From Septoria linicola (taxonomy: Eukaryota > Ascomycota > Dothideomycetes > Mycosphaerellales > Mycosphaerellaceae): a DNA stretch of 64,000 nucleotides. Below are positions 48,791 to 59,317 of this stretch, piece by piece; position 1 is the stretch's first letter, and every line of letters begins with the position of its first letter. The DNA lies in assembly GCA_024114885.1 (NCBI GenBank), contig CP099420.1:992001-1056000 (forward strand). Reading direction: 5' to 3'. The notes below the pieces were generated by a model. It did not search any database and was not told the DNA's origin. It saw only the letters and a list, made by a program, of their open reading frames with translations. The position numbers and the translations under genes were made by a program.

Positions 48791-48802
48791 GAAAAGGTAA
48801 CT
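48780..48802 (+). repeat. 23-bp palindrome P4 (G1, after ORF X)
   Basis: AGTTATCGTTA then GAAAAGGTAACT. It overlaps the apparent ORF X stop. Inverted relative to P1-P3. Confidence 0.8.
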
Positions 48803-48925
48803 ATTTAATAGGCCTCTAATTGAAAGTTTAATAGACTTTAATAGAAAAGCTAGCTAGTTTTAAGTAATTCTAAGTAAGATCTACGAGTAGTTAGGTGTCT
48901 AGTTAGATACTAAGAAAGGAAGGAT
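48803..48925 (+). other. G1 3' untranslated tail
   Basis: About 120 bp between P4 and the 3' LTR. It ends in GAAAGGAAGGATTAG (48913-48927), a likely polypurine tract. G2 and G4 carry the same tail inverted (21072-21194, 59172-59294). Confidence 0.65.
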
Positions 48926-48964
48926 TAGTAAGGTAAAGGCCTACCTATATACTATACTTAGTAG
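48926..48964 (+). repeat. G1 3' LTR, first 39 bp only
   Basis: TAGTAAGGTAAAGGCC...CTTAGTAG matches the start of the G1 5' LTR, then is replaced by a fresh LTR start at 48965. The remainder should lie beyond G3, outside the window. Confidence 0.85.
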
Positions 48965-49243
48965 TAGTAAGGTAAAGGCTTACCTATATACTATACTTAG
49001 CGCTTTTAGTATAAAAGTAAGATAGTAGCTCGTTTCTAAGATAGTAATGTTTACTCTACTTAATTAATTTAATATCCTACGGTCCTAGTATAGGCTCTTA
49101 GTCTTAGGACTACTATTTTAAGCTCGTTACTACTAGTTAATTAACGTATTACAAGACTATTACTATCTAAATAGGTCTTGTTCTATAGCGACTACTCTTA
49201 TACCTACCTAGGGGGTTAGTATTAGAATAGTTATTATCTATTA
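48965..49243 (+). repeat. G3 5' LTR (279 bp)
   Basis: Full-length LTR, TAGTAAGGTAAAGGC to TTATCTATTA, in tandem with the 39-bp G1 LTR piece. Confidence 0.92.
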
Positions 49244-49957
49244 ATAGAGCCGAAGGTAGAGCTATCTCTTCTCTCGTATACTAGGACTAGAAGTATAGAG
49301 GGTAGATAGTAGCCTTAAAGCGAGAACTAATATACTATAAACATTAATAAGAGGCCTAAAAGAAGCCTACGTAAGAGGCGACTTAAAGGGCTATAATAAT
49401 ATAGAAGCCTCTAGAATATAGATATCGCTCTAACCTAGAAAAGTTATAAACCTCTAGTACCTCTTAGTACAGATCTATTTAGTAATTATCAGATAGATAG
49501 TAAGGCGACTTACTATATCGGAGATTTACTTAGGGTCTCTATACCTATAATAGTCTTTAATTAGACCCTAGTTTAGCGTAAAAACGCTCTCGTTTAGATA
49601 GCGTAGAGGCTATAGGATAGGCCGGACCTATCTAGGTAATCTCGTATCCTCTAGTATATAGATCGCTTAGAATAAGCCCTAGTACGGCGTTAGACGCTAA
49701 TCGTTTAGCTAAGGATACTAATTACGTCTAAGGCCCTAGACTCGGTATATAGTATAGGCTAACGTAATATTATACTACTATAGTTATATAGCGAATTACC
49801 TAAATAAGCGAGATAGACGCGCCTAGCTATAAACAGTCGAACTATACGATACGACATACCTTACTTATTAGGTACAATTAATATAGCTCCGGTATTATAA
49901 AGAAAAGTTTAACGTTTATCTTCTAATAGCTAAGAAAATTTTAGACTCTTGTTTTTT

Positions 49958-49980
49958 AGTTATCGTTTTAAACGATAACT
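49958..49980 (+). repeat. 23-bp palindrome P1 (G3)
   Basis: AGTTATCGTTT, T, AAACGATAACT, identical to the G1 copy. Confidence 0.85.
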
Positions 49981-50145
49981 ATATTTTATTTAAAAACCTA
50001 ATTAAGGAGAGTATAATATACTCTTAGAACACCTTCGAATAAGCTCTATAAGTAAATTAGTATCTACTAGCTAGCTTGAAATACTAGAGAGTAGCTTATC
50101 TAACTAGCTTAATAAGTAAATTCAAAGATCCCTAGTAAAGCTACT

Positions 50146-52935
50146 ACTTACTTTTACTTTATTCTCTCTACTAGATAACGATATATCTATAGAAGTAGAG
50201 GACTAAGGAGGTACTAACCTTAACCCTAATACTAATATCTTTTAAGGACCGAACTTAGAAGGTAGACTATCTATAGCGTAGTTCTAGCTACTTATAGAGA
50301 CTATCTAAGTAACCTAAAGCTAGAAGGTAATTATCGCTTAGGTTCCGCTACTATCTAGCTCGGACTAGAATCTCTTCTTTAATAGAGAGAACGTAACCGA
50401 GTATATTAAGCGTTTTAAAGTACTATATAGTAACTACGCTATTCTACTTATTAATAATAATAAACAGCTTTATAAGAAGTTACTTACTTAGGTTACGGTT
50501 GTCTAACGTAGACGATACTAGCGCCTTAATAGTTTCTACGACCGAGACTATACTAAGTTTAAAGAGTCGGTTATTAAGGAATACTAAAAGTACGATAATA
50601 TATATATACTCGGAAACCGCTACTATATAGAAAACCTTTATAAGGTTAACCGTAGCGAGGATAATAATCTCTTAGAGTACTTAAGGTAGTTTATACTCTA
50701 CTCTAATACTATACCTACTTCGTATATAGACGAGCGTTCTCGTACTCTTCTATTTATATAAGGCTTTCTATTTCGTTTCAGTAAGAGGCTCTAGGCCTAT
50801 CTTAGGTTAGATCTTAATAATAAGGACTTAGATTATAGTAAGCTCTTAAAGATAGCCTAGCGTTAGATTAATAGTAATAAGGACTTTAAATTAGAAGTAT
50901 ATAACGAAGGTAGTAGAGACGTCTAGTAGTTATACGAAGTAGTAAAGAAGTCTACTCTAAGACTAAACTCTAAGTTTAAGGCTAGAGAAATAGTAGTCTA
51001 TAAAGGCTATAAGCTAGTAACCGTCGATAATATTACCGCTAGTATATAAGATCTTATAATTACTATAATTCGTTAACTCGAAGAAGGAGGCCCGTAGCTA
51101 CTACGCTCGTCGATAGGATAGTAGGCGAAGTCTTACGATCACGACTATCTATATATTCTAAGGCCTACTTATAGCTAGGAGATTTCGATTAACTTAGCTA
51201 CGATAGATAACGAGTTAATAATTAAGGCCTACGTAGCGATCGCTCTAAAGATTTTAGGTTATTAGATATATAGGCTTGAAGGCTATATAGCTACAAACTA
51301 CGAGTACCTATAGTAGTTCGAGACTAAGAGCTTAATATATAGAGATCTAAAGACCGGTATTATATACTATAGAATACCTTACCTAGGTACGGAAAAGATA
51401 TAGTACTACTAGGATAAGGAACTACTAAAGCTATTTATATTAATAGGAGTATTAGAGTAGCGCTACGAGAAGATTAATCTTAAAAATATAGATCGTTTAT
51501 TAACGCTAAGAGCGAGCTAGTAGAGGATAGCGAACAAGGTAGCTAGTATCGACGATCTTATTAATATCGGTTAAGTCGCTTCTATTATATAGAAGGATTA
51601 GGACGATCTAATCGGTACCTATATAGCTAGAGATAGTATAAAGATAAAGCGGAACCTAAATCCTTCTCGTCTAGTCGAAAGATAGCTAATAGAAGTATAG
51701 AAGCGGATTACGACCTAGGCTATAGCTATAAGAACCTACGCTTATCGTTACTCTCGTATTAAAGAGGTTAAAGATAAAAACTAGCTAGCTCCTTACCTTA
51801 TAGATATAAGGGAGTTAGAGGATTCTTAAACTTAGAGACGTAATAACGATAAGATCGAGGATAAGTAGATATACGACTACCTAAACGGTCTACTAGTTCT
51901 AGTCGCTCTTACGTATACTTAAAAGTAAAAGAAGACTAAGGAGCCTCTAAAGACTAAGCGTACAGACAATTACCTTCGAGCTATATATACTAATAATAAC
52001 GCTAACGTCTTCTAGATAGACAAAATACTCGAATCTAAGGTCTAGTTAAGCTTAATAGAGATTATTCTCTATAGCGAGCGAGCGTCGTATTCCTTATAAG
52101 GTCGTGTTCCGAACGATATAGATCTACGTAAGAAGCTTAACAAGCTCTATATAAAGAAGCGTACGAATAGAGGTAGTAGAGCTAAGATTAGCGTATATTC
52201 CTTACTATCTAAAGCCTTTAGCGAGTAGGTAGAGAAGGAGCTAACGAAAGCTGTTTTAGCGACCGATATTAAGGCCTTCTAGGTTACCGCTATAGCGATT
52301 AATATAGTTAAGCCTAGGCCTACTTCCGAGCTTTATAAGCAAATAGATAACATCCTTCTATTATTTAATAATATCTATTAAATTATTCTAAGTATCTACG
52401 TGCCTATAAAGTATAGACCTCGAATAATAGCTTATAAGTCTTTAATTAACGAGGAGGCTAAGTTAATAATTATACCGATCGAGTACGTTCGAAAGCTTCA
52501 AGTTAGTATAACTCCTCTCGGTAATATTACTATAGGAGGAGTTAGAGGTAAAGTTACTTTTATTAGATACTACCTAGAGGTGTTAATCGATACCTTTAGC
52601 GTAAGAGTTACGATACTATTTCTAGTCTTACTAGTAAACGGCCCGATCTTACTTAGCCGACTATAGGCGCGGTAGGTACGCCTAGCTTCTAAGAACTACG
52701 ATAATAGCTCTTAGGAAGGCTTAATTAGTACTCTAGACGGCCGTATTATTATATTTACTAGCTTTAATAGCCGTAGTAATATACGAACTATAGAATAGGT
52801 TCTAGGAAAAGCTAGAGTGCCGAGGAACTAGCTCTAGTCGACGGTATAAGTTTAGTAGAGGCTCTAATACTTTTATCACGTCTAGATTCTATAGAAGTTA
52901 GTATCTAAACTCTAACTTTTAGTAATTATTAGCTA
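50146..52935 (+). pseudogene. G3 gag plus retropepsin, RIP-broken
   Basis: Counterpart of 17690-20480. Gag core VTEYIKRFKVLY near 50,393 and LLEYLRQFILYSN near 50,670. The protease open fragment 52400-52666 (88 codons) has SLINEEAKLIIIP where the active-site loop should be, so the putative catalytic Asp is Asn here (G1 still has Asp), again a G-to-A change. Confidence 0.82.
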
Positions 52936-53096
52936 AAGAATATAGAGTATACTATCGAGGACTCTAGATCTTATAATAGCGAGGAGTAGGAGGAGGGATT
53001 ATAAGCTTTTCAAGCTTCTACTACCCTTTCCGTATAAGGTTTAGTAGTTAGAGGTAAAAACTCTACTTAGAGGGGTTAGCTAGTAGAACGTTCTAT

Positions 53097-53119
53097 AGTT
53101 GCCTTTTTAAACGATAATT
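53097..53119 (+). repeat. 23-bp palindrome P2 (G3)
   Basis: AGTTGCCTTTTT then AAACGATAATT. Less mutated than the G1 P2. Confidence 0.8.
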
Positions 53120-53249
53120 ACGTTATACCTCCTATACTATACTTTAAACTATACTAGTAGTATAGATAGATAAGCGATTAGTACTAGTGTTCGTTTATAG
53201 TTACTAATAGCCTTGAACTTCTAGAGAATTAAGTCTTTAACTACCTTAC

Positions 53250-56200
53250 GTAGTAGTTATCGTATATAAAAGTAATTTACTTTAGAGACTATTTTATAGT
53301 AGACTTAATTAGATAAAGTACCTCTCTACGATAGTAGCTCGAACTATTAAGACGGGTTAATTATAGCTAGACTTAAATATAGTATAACTATCTCGTAGTA
53401 GTAGCTATCGAAGGTAATATCGCTAAATTTAGCTAAAATAGTCGACTTAAGAAGCTTTTACTAGCTACCGGCGAAGCCGAACTAGCTTATACTAGCGAGC
53501 GAGACTTGTACTAGGGTATTAGGTATAGTTTTAACGATACTATACTAGTGTCTTAATCGAGCTAGGGTTTAAATTATAGAGGCGAATACTTGATAATTGC
53601 CTATAGAAAGCTTAGAGAGGCGGAGCTAGCTATCTAAGAACCTAGACCTTACGACGAGGTTATTTCCGATAAAGTAGACGACGAGCTTAGCGAAGAGACG
53701 TACGTTATCTTAGCCGCTATTAATATAGTAGTAGAGAGAGCTTGTAATAAAGAGGCTACGAGGTAGTAGAAGCTAGATAATTATATTAGCGCCTATACTC
53801 TTTATAAGCGAGTTACTAATAAGATTAAACTAGTAAATACTAATATTACTATAACTAATAGCTTAAACTCTAGCGGACTAAAGGACTAGCGACGGACTTA
53901 TATTAAGAAGGAAGCGGCTATACTACCTAGTACTAGACCTTATAATAGTAAGTACTTAACTAAGAGGTTCTCGACGATCGAGCCTAGATTACGTCTTACG
54001 CTCGAATAGCTTATAAAGTTTAAACCTAGTATAGAACTACTACTAAAGGAGCTAGATTTATTATACTATATACTAAGGAACCGAGAAGCTACTTTTACGT
54101 AGGACTTTACGTATTTAGGCCGAATTAACTCTAATATTACTCTACTATAGAAGATTTAGATAGTTCCTTACGAGCTATAGTAGTACCTAGGCTTTAAACT
54201 AAACCTATCGCTACGATATATCGTAGAAGATATACTAAGACAACGAATCTAAGCTAGAACTCTTAAGCTATACTATAGTGCTTATCGAAACCCGTACTTC
54301 CTTATTAGTAAGAAGATAGAGGTAGGTAAGCTAAAGAAGTATTAGTTAATTAACGCGGCTTAGAAGTTTAATTAAGTTACTATAAGAGATTCGAACTTAC
54401 TACCTAACGCTAAGGGTTTCTCTAAGGACTTTACCGGTTACGCGCTAGCCTTATTAGTTAATATCTTCTCTAGGTATAACTAAATCCTACTCGATAAATT
54501 ATATAGAGACCTTATAGGCTTTAATTTACCGCTAGGCCTATTATAGTAGACAACGTTACTATAAGGAGCTACGAATTCTATTACCTAGTTCGTTTATATT
54601 ATTAATTAAGTACTTATAGAGTATATCTCGTATAAGGTAAGGCTGTTCCTTAATAATATTAGTATTAAAGGGCCTAAGACGAAGTACGATAGTAAAGAGG
54701 TTAAACCTAGCCTCCGCTACTACGTTATTAAATATATTATAGCTATAGACGACGTTCTCTATAACATAGAACGGGCTAATATAATAGTAGCTTTTAATAA
54801 GCTATAGCTCTATTACGAATAACTAGTAATCGTTAGTTACTTTACTAGTATTAATAGTCGCTATCTAGACTTTATAAGAGTAGCGAAGATTAAGAAATAG
54901 CCGACGCTAGAGAATTAGAAGAAGGTTCGAATCTTCCTCGGCGTAGTTACGTACTACTACGTCTAGGTTAAAGGTTTCACGATTATCCTTACTCTACTAT
55001 TTAAACTCTTATAGAAGGATACTAAGTTTTAATAGACTACCGAATACTAACTAGCTAAAGACGTCGTCTTAAAGGTACTAGTTTTAGCCCTAGCTCTAGT
55101 TACTCTTAACTATAGAGAAGAGGTAGGACTTATTATCGTAGGCGTAGATTCGAGTAGTAAAGGTTAAGGATATACGCTTTCCTAATATAATCGAGACGAG
55201 CTACTTCTCTACTATCTAGTTCGGTATAAGTCTAGTCTATTTAACCTAGTAGAAGTCAAGTATAATACTAGAAAGCGCGAATACCTTAGTATACTAAAGG
55301 TATTAAAGAAGCTAAAACTATAGTTATTTAGAGTATACTTTTAGCTAGAGATTAATATAAATACTCTCGTTTACTAGCTTAATAAAGCTATCTCTAATTT
55401 ACTAAATATAGTAATAACGCGCTAGCTAGTATAGATCTACCTCTTCGACTTTAACGTTATATATGTTCCTAGTAAGAAGTATATAGCTCCGGATTCTTTA
55501 TCGAGGAAGCCTACTACGCCTAAAGATATAGAGGCTATAGAATAGGAAGAAGACGTAGATCTAATAATTAACGAGTAATTCTTCGATACCTTTTACGTTA
55601 ACGCCTTCTCTATATAGGTAATTTAGGGTAAGCTACCTATAATTAATAAGATCTACTCTTAGGAGTTAATAAATATCGCTTTCGTGCTTATACGAATATA
55701 AAGACCTAAGAGAGTTTCTAATAACGAGTATAAGCGGTTAAGAAAGAAGTATCGGCTGTTTTATATTAAGAACAACTAGCTCTAGCGCTAAGAGCGAGTA
55801 GCTAGACCTCTATAGCGAGTTATCGATAAACCTAAAGTATAAGCTTGTATTATTAAGGCATACTATTATAAGAACGGTTATCGTAGTACTAAATAGATAT
55901 ATAATCTTATCTAGAAACGATAGTAGTAGGATAGGGTTTAGGCTTAAATCTCGCTCGCTATTTAGTAATATACTATTTATAGTCTTTAGTATAGGAGGTA
56001 GGTACCTAGAGAACTATAGATTCTACTCTAAGTTATAGTCGGCTAGCGATAGTATATCGATAGCTTATATATCTCGAAGAACTGTTCGTTAATAGTTATA
56101 CGCGAATCTCTATCGCGTTAGCTAGAAGTACGTATATTCTAGTACCTAGTAAAGAGTATCTCCTTAGTATAGATAGTAAGGTTTATATAAGAAGAGATCT

Positions 56201-57160
56201 TTTACTAGTAGGGTACTACTATAGAAGTTATCCTCGATAACTATAAGACTAACCTTAGTAACGTAGAGAAGCTACTACTATCGTATAGTATTAAACGTAT
56301 TAATATTTCGCTATACTACTTTTAGTCTAACGCTATCGTTAAAGTCGGCTATAAGACAATATTAGACGCTTACTTAAAGCTCTCTAATAGTAGCCTTTAT
56401 ACGATTCGTAACTATATTCTAGCGGTTCTATAGGTAGAGAGAACGATAATAGTCTCTACTACTAGTCTAATACTATTAGAGGTAATAATTAGACGTAACG
56501 TAGTACTACTAATCGAGCTAGAATACCGTACCTTCTAGATTATAGATTAGGGTAAGGTTAAGACTAGAGTAGAGCTCCTTACGATTCGAGCTTAAGCTCT
56601 AGAAGCTATAGAAACGACTATAGAAGAAGAACGACTACGTTAATAGCGTCTCCGAGAATAGAATAAGACGTACTTTAATAAATATCGCTATATAGACCTT
56701 ACTATATTAAAGAAAGGAGATCTCGTATTAGTATACTGCTCTAAATTAAAAACTAGCTTCTCTTATAAACTTACGTTTAGATAGGAAGGCTCTTTTAAGG
56801 TATCTAAAGTATTATAGAGAGGTATATCGTATAAGCTTAAGGAACTAGATAGCTTAAAACGAGAGTATATCTATAAGAGGATAGACCTTAAGAAATATAC
56901 CTTTCTATAAGAAAACCTAAAGCTAGTTCTAGATTAGGTTAAGCTAGAAGAAGTACTACTACTAATAGAGAAGGTTATAGAACTAGGACTTCTACTTAGA
57001 TACAAGTATCTATAGATCTTTATTAGTAAGCTATTAGTAATAACTTAAGAAGAAAGGGAGAGTTATATACGCTAGCTACTAACGGAGCTTAAAGAGGAAG
57101 TAGAAGACTTAGTAAGCTAAAGGCTAAAGCTAGCCTAGTAGAGCTAAAGAAGTAGAAATT
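53250..57160 (+). pseudogene. G3 RT-RNaseH-integrase, RIP-broken
   Basis: Counterpart of 40330-44200 and not interrupted. RT box FLNN near 54,646; RNase H near 55,120; integrase core and GPY/F-like tail around 56,200-56,900. Stops fall at Gln/Trp codons as in the other copies. Confidence 0.9.
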
Positions 57161-58093
57161 CGATAGGCGATACTTAATTAGAGGTATAAGCTAAGATCTA
57201 GCTACTAAAGCCTAGCCTCTACTATAAAAGAGCTAATCTTCCTAAGTCTATACTATCCTAAGCGCTTCTTTTATTCCTAGAGCTCTAATCTAACCTTCTC
57301 GAGCGCTTCTCTTATTCCTAAAGCTACTATTAAGCTCTAATCTAAGCCTCCTAAGCTTCTCTTTTACTAGATTAGTAGAAATCTAGCTAATCCTAACTAT
57401 CCCGACGCTATTTTCTATAGCTAAGATAAGTATCTATATAGCTAGTTACTTCTCTAAGCTTAACTTTTAAGTATAGACTTTATATCTACTAGCTAACCTA
57501 CTATCCTACTCCTTTTTCTAAGTCTCGAGCCTACTATCGCTATAAAAGTTAGCTATCCTAAGCTACTTTCTACTACTAGGTCTTAAAAATCTAAGCTAGA
57601 CCTATACTCTCGAAGCTCTTTTCTACTAGCGATTTCTAAGGTTAGTACTATAATCTACCTTCCTAGAGCCCTTTTCTATTACTAATCGAAGAAGAGAGAT
57701 AAGAGTTGTCTATCCTAAAGGTCTTTTTACTATTAATTTTCGCCTAACTAAAGGAATTACTAAAAATATTAGTTTCTAATAGAGAATTCTTAAAGTTTAA
57801 GGTTTTTAGCCTATATAAAGGTAGAGAAGCTTGAATCCTTAGTAATAACGGCTCTAATAGCCTCTTTCTAGCTATTAATTATAACGCTAGTAGTCTCTTA
57901 CGATACGGAAAGCGCGATCTAGTAAGTCGACTAGGTATACGAAAAATAAGGCTCTTTTAAGTTAGTAGAGGTAACGACGATAGTATCTAGGTCTTAGTCC
58001 TCGTTAGCGATAGTAAGGTATATACTATAGTAGTTAGTAGTAGCGTTAGTAGTATACGACAGCTATAGAAGCGTTAAGATAAAGTAAACTTTT
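57161..58093 (+). repeat. G3 spacer with degenerate tandem repeats
   Basis: Same spacer as 44201-45215 with a different number and arrangement of repeat units near 57,260-57,360. It retains the segment near 57,690-57,750 that G1 lacks. Confidence 0.7.
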
Positions 58094-58116
58094 AGTTATC
58101 TTTTTAAACGATAACT
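58094..58116 (+). repeat. 23-bp palindrome P3 (G3)
   Basis: AGTTATCTTTT, T, AAACGATAACT, identical to G1 P3. Confidence 0.85.
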
Positions 58117-58667
58117 AAAAACCTTATATAACTAAGCTCTACGTATAGACCCCTAATCCTAATAGTAGTTACGCTACTATAATAAGATATATAATTAGAC
58201 TACTTTTACGCTCTAAACGATCTCTTCTTCCTTATTAACTATTAACTAGTTACTATAGAGCCTTACTTCTATTAAGTTCGATTCTTATCTTTCGTTACTA
58301 CCTAGTAACGCTATATAGCTATTTATATATATAAGCGGCAACTAATATAATAGAAAACTCTATAACCGGTTACGCGCCTAACCCTCCTCGCTATTTAAGT
58401 TACTCGTTACTAGTTACGCGCTTTATATCGCTCTAAGCTACTAATACGACTAATTAAAGACGTTCTCTTTCTCTATTACGTATAAAGAATAAGACTTCCT
58501 CTTTCTAGCGTTCTTTAACGCCTAAACGCTTATTAAGACTAGCGCTTTCGCCTTCTACCTCGTCCGTTCGAAGTCCTATATAAGAACTACTTAGATAAGA
58601 GTCTTCGAAGAAACGACGAAAGATAGCTTCTTTAAGTTCTATATAAGGTATAGCGCTCGCTCGTACT

Positions 58668-58892
58668 AATCGCGAAGGCTCGCTCGTTAGTTTCTAGACC
58701 TTAAGCGGACCTCTTACTAGTATAATAAACCTTAATAACGCTACTAAAGCTATTTTATCGCTAGAAACGCTATAAGAATAGGAGGAGAGTATCGACTTAG
58801 TACTTAAGTAAGTCGAGGAAGCGAACGACGGAATAAAGATTAGTATATTTAACTTCTTTAAACGCCTCTTAGCTAAGATTTTACCGAAGTAC
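58668..58892 (+). pseudogene. G3 ORF X, N-terminal piece
   Basis: The first about 75 codons of ORF X, cut by G4 at 58892 within the coiled-coil-like N-terminus. The rest should resume to the right of G4, outside the window. Confidence 0.65.
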
Positions 58893-59171
58893 TAATAGAT
58901 AATAACTACCCTAATACTAACCCTCTAGGTAGATATAAGAGCGGTCGCTATAGAACAAGACCTGTTTAGAGAGTAATAGTCTTATAATACGTATATTGAC
59001 TAGTAGTAACGAGCTTAAACTAGTAGTCCTAGGACTAAGAGCCTATACTAGGACCGTAGGATATTAAATTAATTAAGTAGAGTAAACATTACTATCTTAG
59101 AAACGAGCTACTATCTTACTTTTATACTAAAACTACTAAGTACGGTATATAGGTAGGCCTTTACCTTACTA
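58893..59171 (-). repeat. G4 3' LTR (279 bp)
   Basis: Reverse complement of the Gypsy LTR, left flank ...AAGTAC from G3. Confidence 0.92.
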
Positions 59172-59294
59172 ATCCTCTCTTCCTTAGTATCTAACTAGAT
59201 ACCTAACTACCTATAGACCTTACTTAGAATTACTTAAAACTAGCTAGTTTTTCTATTAAAGTCTATTAAACTTTCAATTAGAGGCCTATTAAAT

Positions 59295-59317
59295 AGTTGC
59301 CTTTTTTAACGATAACT
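59295..59317 (-). repeat. 23-bp palindrome P4 (G4)
   Basis: Plus strand AGTTGCCTTTTT then TAACGATAACT. Confidence 0.8.

Larger units (their letters stand above)
16507..48964 (+). mobile_element. Gypsy element G1, split by G2
   Basis: Left part 16507-20791 (5' LTR, leader, gag-protease); right part 40308-48964 (RT-RNaseH-IN, spacer, ORF X, start of 3' LTR). Removing G2 joins the two at CTAC exactly as in the uninterrupted G3 (AACTACCTTACG near 53231). Restored length is about 13.2 kb. The 3' LTR is cut after 39 bp by G3. G1 itself sits in Copia C0b. Confidence 0.93.
48965..58892 (+). mobile_element. Gypsy element G3, cut by G4 and by the window end
   Basis: Complete 5' LTR, leader, gag-protease, RT-RNaseH-IN, spacer, P3 and the first part of ORF X. 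Interrupted at 58892 (...GAAGTAC) by G4; in G1 the same site continues CTTAACGCG (about 46012). It shows the uninterrupted gag-to-pol junction that G2 split in G1. Confidence 0.92.
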
